Shown here piece by piece: positions 11,816-21,999 of a DNA stretch of 64,000 bases. The stretch's first letter is position 1; each line of letters opens with the position of its first letter. The notes under the pieces are model-generated. The model had not been told where the DNA came from, ran no database searches, and worked only from the letters and a program-made list of their open reading frames with translations. Where the stretch lies: positions 52,834,250-52,898,249 of the forward strand of contig NC_044562.1 in the NCBI RefSeq assembly GCF_007565055.1. The letters are read 5' to 3'. The stretch comes from Rhinopithecus roxellana (taxonomy: Eukaryota; Chordata; Mammalia; Primates; Cercopithecidae). The position numbers were made by a program, and so were the translations under genes.

Positions 11816-12639
11816 GACAGCAACGAAAGAATTAAAGGAGGTCAGGAAGATAGGAAGGCTTAAAAATATATTAGAGAAAAAACAGTGAGGAATGTATCAT
11901 ATTATCCCAACCAATGGAGGATCAGAATGAGATGAAGAGTTACAGATATCAAAGGACGTTTCTCTGGGCAGAGTTTAAAGGATAAAATAAGAGGTTATAT
12001 TGACAATGACTGGCAGACAAAACGATAATAGTCTATTGACTTCTAGAAAACTTTCACAAGAAAACAGACTGGTATTGTGGTGAGGTAGACTTCGAAGGGA
12101 TTCATAAACAGATGGTACACATTGACCAGCATTTTCTATACAGGGCATAATGTCAAAAGAACATGTCTAATCCACTGCACACAAGAAGTCCCATAAAAGG
12201 GGTTTTTAAAACTAAGTCTACAATCTTACTACTTTCTGAACATTTTTGTGAATTATAGTATTTTATGTAGTTTATATAAAAAAGATTTTCTATGATTTTT
12301 TAAATTTCTCAGAGGTAAACTGAGAACAAGCACACGGCATTACTGAGCCCAGACCTGTCACCTGTACGTCCACTTCCATATTCTAATTTGATGTTTCCAG
12401 CTAATCTTAAAATTAAAAATCCCTGCTTTTAAAGACAGTCATTTTCAAGCTCCTATTTCAAGAGTAGGTGTTACTGTTTGAACTACCTGATATGAGCCTT
12501 TGGAACCCAAAGTGGACTTAGACACTTTGGAGTAAGGCTGAAATGTGCAGCAAATCCCAGGGGATTTTGCCCAAATATAAAAAACATGAAAATTATTTCA
12601 TGTTTATTGAGTCCTTACATGTGCTCTTCAGAAACAGAA

Positions 12640-12850
12640 CTGCGTCCACTACTCAGATTTCACTCCTCCAGGAAGGCTTCTCCCATTCATTTCTTCTCAT
12701 CACTGTGTGCCTGTCTATTGTCATGCTTATTACATTATCTCATAATTATCCATTTACCTGTCTCTCCCTTCATCTGAACTGAGTTATTCGAGGGCTTCAA
12801 CCATGTCTTATTCAACTGTGTATATCCAATACATAAGTAATAAAATGTAT
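12640..12850 (+). repeat. L2 3'-end fragment
   Basis: CACTCCTCCAGGAAGGCTTCTC, then TTACATTATCTCATAATTATC, then GAGGGCTTCAACCATGTCTTA follow the L2 3' region order. It is old and divergent. The short frames at 12543-12782 are part of this fragment. Confidence 0.6.
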
Positions 12851-13133
12851 TAAGGAAGGAAGAACCCAGTTAAAAGTTATTGATGCTTGCTATCATCTCA
12901 CTTCTCAACCCTCTGCAGTGGATTCACCATTAAAGCTTGTGTTACCAATGTTACTAATGAACGAATTCTCTCTATATCTAATGAGACCTCACAGTTTCTC
13001 ACCCTGGTTGATGTCTTGGCAACTTTTACTACTGCCAACCACTCACCTCTTCTCAAAACAGTCTCTTCCTTTAATCAGATTAATGTCACATTGACCTGAT
13101 TTTTCTTGCTACCTCCTTGGCTTCACCCTCTTG

Positions 13134-13156
13134 TCCCCCCCTCCCCCCCCCGCCCG
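13134..13156. repeat. C-rich tract, G-quadruplex-prone on the minus strand
   Basis: It consists of seven C, a T, nine C, G, CCC, GG. On the ITGA4 sense (minus) strand this is a run of G-tracts that could form a quadruplex in the intron 2 transcript. Confidence 0.6.
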
Positions 13157-13171
13157 GTTTCTTTTCTTTTC

Positions 13172-13345
13172 CAGCAGTTCTCAAGCATGGATGAATACTG
13201 GAATCATCTGGGGACCTCTGGAAACTACTGGTGCCCTATAGACTTACCCCAGAGATTTTATTAGTTTGAGGTGGGCCACCAGAACTGTTAAAGCGCTGTA
13301 TGAGAATTTAAGTTGCAGCCAGACTTGAGCAGCACTATTCTAGCC
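13172..13345 (+). repeat. MER5A/B-like hAT remnant
   Basis: GCAGTTCTCAAGCATGG, ACTGGAATCATCTGGGGACC and a terminal ...TTGAGCAGCACTATTC give the MER5-type ends and body. Confidence 0.65.
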
Positions 13346-13499
13346 ACTTCTCAAACTGTAGGAATCCTTAGAAATTTGCCATTGGCCATTTGATCTACTT
13401 ACCCCAGAGAGACGATAATCAAAGCCTTGGAGGTGAATGGTGTTATGTCAATTACTCTTACCTCTGGTTTGCTAGTACAGACCTCTCTACTGTCTACCA

Positions 13500-14330
13500 C
13501 ACCCATACATGGAACTGATCACTAGATATTTACTTCTATATCTCACAGGAATCTCAAGCCAATGAAACTCATCATTTTGCCAGAAAACCTGCTGGTCTTC
13601 CCTCTTTCAGTACATTGCACCATCAACCATGTCACAGCCCAAGTTAGAAACTTCAGTAACACCTTTGGAACCTTCTCACTCAACTCTTGCATTCAGTAAT
13701 TACCAAGTGCTATCTACTAAACATCCTCAGAAACTCCATGTTCTTCTCCATTGTCACTGCCAGTGTCTTTGTACAGACACTTGTCATCTGTAGTCTAAAT
13801 TATAACAAAGTCTTCCTACACCTGTCTGCCTTCAGTCTTGACCCAGTTACTCCAAAGCGTTCACGAACCTGCAACCAGAGAATATGTCAAACACACAAAT
13901 CTGATCACGTCACTCCCCAGTTTTAAATATCCTAGGGTAAATTCACACTTAGAGTTGTATCAAAAGTAATCCCTGCCTGCCTTTCTAACCCACAGTTTAG
14001 TTCACACTCCGTAGTGCAACTGTACACATTTTTTAGTTCTTCAAAAGCATCGTGCTCTCAAAGACTTCCGGGTCTTTATACACACTGTTTGCTCTTTCTG
14101 GTAAATTTTCCATAGCCTCTTCTTCTGGCTAACTTCTGGTTATTTTTCAGTTCCCCCACTTGAACACCAATTCCTCAGGAATGCATCCTTTTATTGTCTT
14201 ACCTAGATTAAATCTCACCATACTTTCCCATAATAACTTATCTTATAAACTTTAAAGCCCTTGCGACAAGGAGTATGTTTCTTCTGTAGGCCCAGGTTCT
14301 GGCCCTTAGGCATCCCTCAATGAACACCGG
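13500..14330 (+). repeat. Long L2 fragment
   Basis: This is an old L2 3' portion. Recognisable blocks are CTGATCACGTCACTCCCCAG, CTAGGGTAAATTCACACTTAG, CACTGTTTGCTCTTTCTGGTA and the closing CCCTTAGGCATCCCTCAATGAAC. The frame at 13687-13926 is an accident within it. Confidence 0.6.
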
Positions 14331-15121
14331 AATGGATAAATCACCCATGTGTGCAATGGATTTCCACATCTGTCCCTAGAACCATTGCCAAGGGCATCTA
14401 TTTTCAAGTCATTGGGTATATCACTCGGTGACCAAGTAAACTTGGGGCAAAAACTAACGTGCATTTAGAAAGTCTCATCTCTCAAATCAGGTGGAAACCT
14501 CATCCTTTTGGAGATAAAGTTTGGGAAACTGCTGGAAATAAGGAAACTTCTGTCCAGTAACCTGATAGTTTATTAATGAAGCTCTCCGTCTTGATTTTCT
14601 ACACAATTGTATAACAGCCTTCATTCAGGATGATTTTTCAAAATGACCAATCTGCAATCTCAGCTTCATAAGATACAATTTAAAGCACATTGCAAATGAA
14701 AAAATAAAAAGTTATCAAGAAAAAACATATTTGAAGTTTTAACAGTGAGATATTTGCTATTTAATGTTAAGCTAATAACTCCTATGAATCAAGTAGAAGT
14801 GAGGATTAGGTAATCATTAGTTTAATAATGCAATGCTAATTAAATTCTTTCAAATAGGTTATATAATATGAACCAGGAGGCTGGCTAAGGTAATAAAATT
14901 TCCAGAAAGAAATCTAAATATGGGTAATGGTGACTAACTTGAGATGGGTCTTTTCTGGAAGAAAGAGAGGCACAGGCAGGCAGCTTGAAGGCCCAGTAAC
15001 TATAGAACACTTAGTTTGGAAAAGAAAGTGAAAGTTCTACTCATTTATGCATAAATACCAGGAAAGTATCTCCTAAAAAGTTAGTGTTATTTTACAGAGG
15101 GAACTTAATGTTTCTCTACAG

Positions 15122-15435
15122 CAGTGCCGTCCAATAGAAATATAATACAAGTCCATTGGAAATTTTAAATTTTATAGTAGTCACATTAAAAAAGTAAAAA
15201 TAAAATTTTATTTCATCTGATATTTTATTTAGCCTAATAAATCCAAATTATGTAATCAATAATTTTAAAATGTTTGTTTCAATATATAATTAATATCATG
15301 AAAATTAACGAGTTGTCTTATACTAAGTATTCAAAAGCCAGAATGTAATTTACATTACAGCTCTCTCACTGCTGACTAGCCACATTTTATGTGTTCAAGG
15401 CCACCTATGGTTAGTGGATACTATACTGGATAGCG
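15122..15435. mobile_element. hAT-like non-autonomous element with terminal inverted repeats
   Basis: The left end CAGTGCCGTCCAATAG mirrors the right end TATACTGGATAGCG (reverse complement CGCTATCCAGTATA). The AT-rich interior contains AGTAGTCACATTAAAAAAGT and TGACTAGCCACATTTTATGTG. I recognise the CAGTGCTGTCCAATAG repeat class but not with enough confidence to name it. No 8-bp duplication is clear. Confidence 0.6.
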
Positions 15436-15915
15436 TAATTGTATAACTTTAGACTATTACCCAAATGAGAGTCAGTGTGTGTATAATGCTTTCAGTGGTA
15501 ACTCCAAAGTAATGAAAGATCTGGAGTGTTTTTTGAATAACCAAATAAAAACCATCTTTTTAGTGTAATTTGATAATCATTTCTATGTTTTATTATGTTC
15601 TAATTATTTAAATATTGATAGTCCACGGATGGACTATGCTTAACTATATTAATTGAGTCATTATTTGTGACACCTTAATTTAGGAACCAGCTATGATTCA
15701 AGTTTCCTTTAAACAAGCCTGATGATGCAGAGTACCTGGGTGGAAAGTGGACCTGTGGAAATCACCTGGGTCTCCTCAGACATAGTCTTCATGAGCAAGT
15801 CTGGGCCCAGACCCTCCTGACAGAGACACGACTTTCCTCTGGTACAAAAGGAGCGAGAGAAGAGATGTCTCTTGGGGAGTCAGGAAGGTAGGAGGCGGCC
15901 AACAATATATATGCA

Positions 15916-15963
15916 GGAAGAAAAGCACCTTGTGGTACTATCTAGGAAGAAAAGCACCTTGTA
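15916..15963. repeat. Short direct duplication, about 19 nt
   Basis: AGGAAGAAAAGCACCTTGT occurs twice, at about 15917 and 15945, separated by nine bases. Confidence 0.8.
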
Positions 15964-16363
15964 CTCGCCTAACGTCTCTCACCCTGGGCATTCCAGATAA
16001 AGGAGCAGACTCATTTCTGCTTGTGGCATGAATATACCATGATATGGGACAACTTGTCCACAGAGGGTAGGGTGGGGGAGATATGGACCTCCTCTTTTGA
16101 GGGGAGGGGTCTATCCAAATTAACCATTGATCTGAAATTCTACAGAGACTCAAAAACGAGTACATGTGGATATTTTTAATTGCATTGGAGATGGGCGCCA
16201 TTTGAAGACCCTACACCTTCAAATTCTTGATAGCAAGTAAAGCTATTACAAAGGAAAGAAGATACCTTACTGACATGGCAATCATAGATCAATCTTTAGT
16301 CATTATAACATTTTTTCCTTCGGCCAAAAAATATTTCTCATTGTTTGTCATTTCAACTTCTAC

Positions 16364-16366
16364 TGT

Positions 16367-16409
<43 letters not shown>

Positions 16410-16690
16410 AGACAGAGTCTCACTCTGTGGCCCAGGCTGGAGTGCAGTGGCGCGATCTCGGGTCACTGCAAGCTCCGCCTCCAGGGTTCACGCCACTCTC
16501 CTGCCTCAGCCTCCCGAGTAGCTGGGACTACAGGCGCCCGCCACCACACCCAGCTAATTTTTTGTTGTTTTTAGTAGAGACGGGGTTTCACCATACCAGC
16601 CAGGATGGTCTTGATCTCCTGACCTCGTGATCTGCCCCTCTCGGCCTCCCAAAGTGCTGGGATTACAGGCTTGAGCCACCGCGACTGGCC
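16364..16690 (-). mobile_element. Full-length AluY-like element, antisense
   Basis: The poly(T) head is followed by the complete Alu reverse complement, ending CCACCGCGACTGGCC. It is flanked by the target duplication TCAACTTCTAC (16353-16363 and 16691-16701). Low divergence and the right-monomer sequence fit AluY. The 3' part reads GGCTTGAGCC, i.e. GGCTCAAGCC on the sense strand rather than the GGCTCACGCC of most human AluY. The frames at 16227-16630 are Alu shadows. Confidence 0.93.
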
Positions 16691-16934
16691 TCAACTTCTA
16701 CCTTTTAATGTGTTACCTTTTAATTTTTAAACTTTTAGTTCAGTTTATTAATTGTCCCTATTAACCTCAACCTGCTTATTACAGATAACATACAGATAAT
16801 AGATTTAAGTAAACAATAAAGAAGAACCGCTATTTTTTGAATGTCTATTATGTGTCAGTACTGAGCTAAGCATTTTTGCAACATTAGAGTCACCCACATT
16901 TGAACAGGACAACTGAAGCTATTTTATACAGAAG

Positions 16935-16937
<3 letters not shown>

Positions 16938-16972
<35 letters not shown>
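16938..16972. repeat. (CA)n microsatellite
   Basis: About 17 uninterrupted CA units lie in ITGA4 intron 2. Both flanks carry ACAGAAGAT, suggesting that the repeat grew within a small duplication. Confidence 0.95.
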
Positions 16973-16974
<2 letters not shown>

Positions 16975-18244
16975 CTACAGAAGATGGCTTATCTATATTT
17001 ACACATACTCTTGAAACTTCTTCATACAAAATAGTGCACAGCCCACAAACCTAATAATCCTAAAATATCTTTATTACCAACGTATTGTTTTCAGTATTTT
17101 ATTTCTAGACTGTAGCCTCAATCCCTATTTTATAGCTTTAAGCTACCACTGAATTTATTCTGAATAGAAAGAGGCAGTTTCTTTACATAAAGAATAAAAG
17201 ATATCTGTATTCTTTAGAACGTCACATGAGAAATAACTTCAGTCAACTCTTCAGCAAATACTCAAGGCATTACTATCACTATTAATGTTTTAACTCATTG
17301 ATTGACCAGAAATCTTTTTTCCTTTCATCTCAGTAAGTGCCTTGTAGATTGGTCAAAATTTTGAAAGTTAAAAATATCAGTTTGGCTCATTTCTAATCAA
17401 TTATCTTACTCATAAATCTGGTTAATAAACTTTCCCTCCACTTTTATTCATTCATCCATCCAAAAAATCTTCATTTAATTCCTACCTATTACATATCGAT
17501 CATGTTTACATTTCTCTGAGAACAGTCAACCCCAATGCTACACATGCCCAAACAATTTTCCCCTTCCATCGACAGGCACGATGTTAAATTTAATATATTA
17601 TGTCATGATTTATCCAATTAAACACAGACATCCAGAAATAGATTCAGTGTCCATCCAGACAGGAAGTAGGCACTAAATACCAGTAGTTACAATGTCATGG
17701 ATCAGGAAACTATGACAGGACAACAGAAATAAAATTGCTCCCTCCTGAGACCTTGCCAAGATCCTCTGGCAGATTAAAGTTGTCAGTTCCACTCCCTAAT
17801 TCTTCACCCACAACTCTCTCATGCAATGAAAATTATGCTTTGCAAAATCATTCCAAATGTATGGGTCTGTGAATGTTTTATGCATTCCTACTGTGATTTC
17901 TGGTATTGAGGATGCTTAACAAGAGGCTAGGGCTTATTCTACATGCTACAGACAACTCGTGGACTTTTATAGGTGTTCGAAGTTAAAAGTAAAAATTCCG
18001 TTATGTTTATACTCTATTTGAATTCATTCGAAAGAAAGGAACCAGCTTCACTGTTTGAAAAAGAGCAAAGACTACTATAAAATGCAAAAGAAGTTAAAGA
18101 TCCAATAACCAATCTCAAAAGTCCCTTTACAGCAAAGAAATATAAAGTACCAATTTTATTCACCATTTACAGATGACCTACCAGCTCAGCAGGCAACATA
18201 TTAAACCATTCACTTAATTTTATTTGCACTGAAGATGCATACAT

Positions 18245-18445
18245 GGAAGAAAATGGCTTAGACTTTGGACCCATTCAGACCCTAGTGTGACTTTAGTTCC
18301 CACCTATCACTCACTAGCTAATAACTTTTAAAAAGGTATTTGCAACTCTGAGCCACAGTCCTCATACATAAACTAGGAACAACGTCAACCATGACCCAGA
18401 GTTGCTTTGAGGGGAAAAAATTAAGCAATATGTATAGCAGTAACA
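18245..18445 (+). repeat. MIR
   Basis: It follows the MIR order: ATGGCTTAGACTTTGGACCC, CACTCACTAGCTAATAAC, GCAACTCTGAGCCACAGTCC, then CAGAGTTGCTTTGAGGGG. It is divergent. Confidence 0.65.
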
Positions 18446-19206
18446 CTTTGGAATAAGATAGGTCTTGTTATTTAATATTCGTTCCTCTTTTTCCACTTGT
18501 CTGTGTGCAACAAACTTGTCTTTGAAACATGAAACTTCTCCCCTCTATCAGTACACATTTTTCAGCTTGTCACATTGAGACATTGGGAAATGACTGCAAA
18601 AAGATGGACCCATATAACATGAGAGTTTTGGATGACGGTTTGGGGAATGGAAAATTATACTACATTAACAATGAAGATGCCAATTTTCCTTTACTTTTAC
18701 ATTGCATATTGTAAGTAAAACTATCACTTTTTTTCTTTAGACCTTTAGGTTAAACGACGGGATATGGGATCAATTCCAATTGCTATTCCTGATATGCCCC
18801 TAAGCCTGTTCTTTAAGAAGGTTGATAGGACAAAGATGGAAATAAAATTATCAAGTCTTGGCTTAGCTGGATCCTATCCTTAATATGCTGAGACCCGCTA
18901 AAATGTGCTTTACACACGGAGAGACGGGCGAGAGATGAAGAGAAAGTATCATAAGAAATTTCCCTCTACCATAGTTTTTGTCAGCGTACTGCAATCATTG
19001 CCATAAGGAGAAGGGAGAACGATATTAACAGAAAGGGAATCCCTTTTACATTAAGGAGGGAAGATGAGATGGAGTTGAAACTGACAACTTTACGCTCTTT
19101 AAACCAGAAGTAACAGGCGACTTGAATCTTTCCAGGACTTGCCATATGGTGGGGTCCACATAGGGGGTCGGGAGGTCACTAACTCCTGGTTCCACACCCA
19201 ACTCAC

Positions 19207-19328
19207 CCAGCTGGAGTTGTTCGCACGTCCGGCCGGGATTCTTCCCGATCCTGCATCTGTAAATCGCCCCGGGATTGATCACTGAAGCGTTGGCGAGCCA
19301 GTTGGCAGTGGGCGCACCCACCACGAGC
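19207..19328 (-). CDS. ITGA4: ITGA4 exon 2 (integrin alpha-4, residues 66-106)
   Basis: This 122-nt exon completes Trp66 and encodes Leu67 to Leu106, then the first base of Gly107. It reads LVVGAPTANWLANASVINPG, then AIYRCRIGKNPGRTCEQLQL. The V-V-G-A-P strand is the first FG-GAP signature of the beta-propeller. Asn79-Ala-Ser is an N-glycosylation sequon, and Cys91 and Cys101 match the first disulfide of the human protein. The acceptor is TCGCTTCAG/GCTC and the donor is CTGG/GTGAGT. Relative to the human protein as I remember it, Val68 replaces Leu and Arg99 replaces Gln. The acceptor's pyrimidine tract is poor because it is interrupted by two CACGTG boxes. Confidence 0.96.
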
Positions 19329-19339
19329 CTGAAGCGAGA

Positions 19340-19351
19340 CACGTGCACGTG
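19340..19351. promoter_or_regulatory. Two abutting CACGTG E-boxes beside the exon 2 acceptor
   Basis: CACGTGCACGTG lies in the 344-nt intron 1 (19329-19672), starting 10 bases beyond the AG of the acceptor. The palindrome is the canonical site for MYC/MAX/USF-type bHLH-ZIP proteins when unmethylated. Its position inside the CpG island, close downstream of the start codon, makes a regulatory role possible. Confidence 0.45.
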
Positions 19352-19672
19352 CGCTCAGACGTGAGCTGTGCTGCCCACTGAGCTCCCTGTCGCAACAGAT
19401 GTGCAGTCGGCAGCAGGGCAGCTTCCCCACCTCCTCTTCCGCCCACCACCCCCGACTCGAAGTTCCAAGACCTTGCGCCAGAACGCACCCGGGGTGCTGC
19501 CACCCCAAGATAAGTTAGTTTCCCCGGCAGATCTCCAGCGAGCTGGCACTCGCAGCGTTTCCCTCCTGCCTCCTTGGGAGGGAGAAAAGTTTGAACCGGG
19601 CAGGGAATCCCTTGGGCGCCGTTCTCACGCCGCTCTGAGCTGCTGAGGGCTCATTGGTCCAACTCTACTCAC

Positions 19673-19869
19673 CATCGGTTCGCCCCGTGGCTGTGCAGCA
19701 CGACCGAGTAACCGAACAGCGTGTTGGGGGGGCCCTGGTAAAGCAGCGCGCTCTCAGTGTCCACGTTGTAGGGGCGGCCGGTCGGGACCCCCAGGCACAG
19801 CAACAGCATCACCGTCTCCCGGACGGCGGCCCTTCGGGGACCAGGTTCGCGCCTCGCTTCCCAAGCCAT
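19673..19869 (-). CDS. ITGA4: ITGA4 exon 1 coding part (signal peptide and start of integrin alpha-4)
   Basis: This 197-nt segment runs from ATG at 19869-19867 to donor CGATG/GTGAGT. It encodes residues 1-65 plus two bases of Trp66. It opens with MAWEARREPGPRRAAVRETV, then the hydrophobic signal-peptide core MLLLCLGVPTG. The mature chain begins at about YNVDTESALLYQG and continues through FGYSVVLHSHGANR, the first beta-propeller strand. The protein is a leukocyte adhesion receptor subunit that enters the secretory pathway. I chose this start because it gives the known signal peptide; the in-frame extension upstream has no ATG. Pro48 stands where I remember His in human. An overlapping upstream ORF covers the start codon. 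Confidence 0.97.
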
Positions 19870-19889
19870 GGGCTCTCGGTGGGGAACAT
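19809..19889 (-). promoter_or_regulatory. Upstream ORF overlapping the ITGA4 start codon
   Basis: On the minus strand an ATG at 19889-19887 lies 20 bases before the ITGA4 ATG in another frame. It opens a 26-codon frame that passes over the ITGA4 start and ends at TGA (19811-19809) inside the signal-peptide region. Its context (TGA before ATG, T after) is weak, so most ribosomes should scan past it. If they do not, it would reduce ITGA4 translation. It matters only if transcription starts upstream of 19889. Confidence 0.6.
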
Positions 19890-20555
19890 TCAACACTAAA
19901 CGGCCACTGCCCCAAAGTTGCACGGGATGCGACGGTTGGCCAACGGGGAAGAACGCCCCAAGAGATGAGGCGCAGCGTGTCCGGCGCCGGCGGGCTACAG
20001 GAAAGGAAGGAGGGAGGGAAGAGGAGGGGAAGTCGGCCCACCGCGGGCGGAGCGATCCGGCTGGCCTGGGATGCCGCGCACTCGCCCGGCCCCACTCCCG
20101 GTTTCTGCTGCTCGCCGGGAGTTTCGGGTTCTCTCGCTGATTCTCCGGGTACGGGTCGCTGGGTGGGGTCCCGGGCGTGGTGCGGAGGCGCAGGGCCGGG
20201 CCCCGTCTCCCCTTACGCGCGGCTGCAGGGGGCGCTGGGGAGCCTCGGCTGCGCAGAAAGCGCGCCCCGGCCCGAACTCCCAGCCCGCAGAGCGCCGGAT
20301 GGTTCTGGGCTCAGTAAGAGCGGACCTAGATGGAGCACGGGCTTCCCCTTTTAACAGTAGTTGGGGCCTAAAAGCTGAGCTGTGTGGCCCCAAACCGCGC
20401 GCCCTTCGCTGTGACCGCCCAGCCTCTAGCAGGCAGCCCGGCGTGGCCCAAATGACAGCCACAAACTCGGGGACTGGGACTGCAGCGGGGAGCCGTCCAG
20501 TTCTTTCGTTGATAGTCAAGCACTGTGTCTTGTTTTTCAGGTGTAGGCAACCACT

Positions 20556-20568
20556 AGATAAATTATCA
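20556..20568. promoter_or_regulatory. Inverted pair of GATA motifs upstream of ITGA4
   Basis: AGATAAATTATCA contains AGATAA and its inverted partner TTATCA one base apart, about 690 bp upstream of the ATG at the edge of the CpG island. GATA factors are active in haematopoietic cells, which also express ITGA4. The link is inference. Confidence 0.35.
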
Positions 20569-20579
20569 AGAGCCACAGA

Positions 20580-21059
20580 TTAAAAACAACAACAACAAAA
20601 AAAACTCGCCGAAGACCCCTGGGGAACATTTTAGTGACAGAGACGTTATGGCTATTCTCTTCAAGACCCACACTCGGCACCCTTCTATGCCCACTTCCTT
20701 CCTCCCCACACTTCCTCTGCACCCCGGCCTGTGTGCGTGAGCAGGCGAGCAGCAGCCGCTCAGGTTGAACGGCAGGCGGTTATAGGCTGTGGCCAACCCT
20801 AACAGTGAGGTTGGGTTAAGGAAGCACTGTGACTTGATTCACTTTAACTAATTCTGATTGCTCCAACTGGTTCTTGATTATCCTCTTTCCACGCACCCAC
20901 TCAGTTGCCACGGGACACACCTGCTATTAGGGGTGTAAACCCCAGTGTGGGGTCAGGGTCCTAATGAGCCTCTGAAATGTGCCGGAGACCCATGACGCAA
21001 CACACCTGAACTGGGTAGTGAGTTTCATTCTAATGCAATCCAGGTGTGCCCTGCCTTTG

Positions 21060-21091
<32 letters not shown>

Positions 21092-21284
21092 CCCTTCAGC
21101 AACCAGAGAGACAGTCATAGGTGATTATTAGACTGATATTTTCAGGAGATGAAGGTCTAGTTTTTTTATTGTTGCTATATGTAAAAAGAAAAGACAGGAA
21201 AAGTCTGCATCAAAGAGTGTGTCTGTGTGCTAAAACCCTGCTGGAATAACACATCTGACACTAATGACAGATACATAATTAAAA
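20580..21284. other. ITGA4 upstream flank with a (TTTTG)n repeat
   Basis: This is unique sequence. A (TTTTG)n microsatellite of about seven units lies at 21058-21092. The short frames here are not recognisable as genes. Confidence 0.6.
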
Positions 21285-21700
21285 TGCTTATTCATTTATT
21301 CAGCACATTCATGGAGCAGGCACTTGCCTAGGACCGCAGGATTCCACCAAGAGTAAGGCAGGACTGATACAAACTTTCAAAAAATGTTTGCTCCAATGGT
21401 AGATAGAAAAATTTGTACTAACTAGAGAAAATTCCAGGTGAGGACACGTAAAGAGAGATGTGAAGGACCAGGAATCTTGAATCAGGCTAAGAACGGAATG
21501 AGCAATAAGAGGGCTCCAGCGGGGCCAGGTAGAAGAACTGAAAGAGCTTCCCTGGCTAGTGTATTTAGCCACCCCACACACAGGTTGGTGTGATATGAGC
21601 CTGACTTAGAGAAGCAGGAATACATGGTGAACCTCATAAGCCAGGTTAGGAATTTTAAATCTATGTTGGGGCTGACAGGAAGTTGAGGGATTTGTTTCGG
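21285..21700 (-). repeat. L2 fragment, antisense
   Basis: It begins with the reversed L2 3' end (TTCATTTATTCAGCACATTC, then GAGCAGGCACTTGCCTAGG) and continues into ...TGTGAAGGACCAGG. It is old. Confidence 0.6.
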
Positions 21701-21799
21701 TCAGCTCTGGGTTTCAGAAGTGTGAACGCAAGACTGAACACAGAAAACCCAATTTTGGAAGCCCCTGCAACAATAAATAGAGAGAGGATAAGCCCAAGG

Positions 21800-21940
21800 G
21801 GAAGTATTTCTCTTTCTTGAAAGACTCTCCTCTCAGGGCACCACTTTATTGAACTTTTTTCTCCTCCCTTCCTGTCTGGGCACTCTGAGTCTCCTCTGCT
21901 GGCTTCTTCCACCGTAATTGTTGAAAATCCCCAGGCCAGT
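21800..21940 (+). repeat. Old interspersed repeat copy, related to 23050-23190
   Basis: This segment and 23050-23190 share a series of blocks in the same order and orientation: GAAAGACTCTC, CTTATTGAA/CTTATTAAG, CACTCTGAGT, TGGAAATCCCCAGG-like. They are roughly three-quarters identical by eye. The second copy continues into an L2-like stretch to 23280. I infer that both are L2-related. Confidence 0.45.
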
Positions 21941-21999
21941 TTTGGATTTGGGGACTGGGTGTGTGGTGATAGCATTCATAGAGAAAAAAACACTGAGAA

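Larger units (their letters stand above)
3115..19206 (-). other. ITGA4 intron 2 (about 16.1 kb)
   Basis: This large first-half intron is bounded by donor CTGG/GTGAGT at 19206 and the acceptor next to 3114. Apart from the repeats listed separately, it holds unique AT-rich sequence. The stretches 3290-4250, 4960-7190, 7900-9050, 9440-10290, 10410-11230, 11450-12560, 14340-15110, 15440-16350, 16990-18240 and 18450-19190 show nothing I can assign. Possible cis elements are the CTCF-type motif at 10389 and the G-rich (minus strand) tract at 13134-13156. Confidence 0.85.
19190..20480 (-). promoter_or_regulatory. ITGA4: CpG island and presumed ITGA4 promoter/5' UTR
   Basis: G+C content and CpG frequency rise sharply here compared with the AT-rich surroundings on both sides. 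The island covers exon 2, intron 1, exon 1 and several hundred bases upstream of the ATG (plus-strand coordinates above 19869). I see no convincing TATA box at a normal distance from the ATG. There is a GGGCGG box near 20045 and a purine-rich AGGAAAGGAAGGAGGGAGGG stretch near 19998 with several GGAA cores of the ETS type. The exact transcription start cannot be placed from sequence. Long overlapping frames on both strands here (up to 193 codons) are GC-rich artefacts. Confidence 0.75.

Noticed and set aside
16227..16630. Frames of 115 and 67 codons near 16.4 kb
   Set aside because: They translate the antisense of an AluY and its T-run, not a gene.
19754..20583. Long overlapping frames on both strands in the CpG island (up to 193 codons)
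   Set aside because: GC-rich DNA has few stop codons. The frames overlap each other and ITGA4 exon 1, and show no protein family features.
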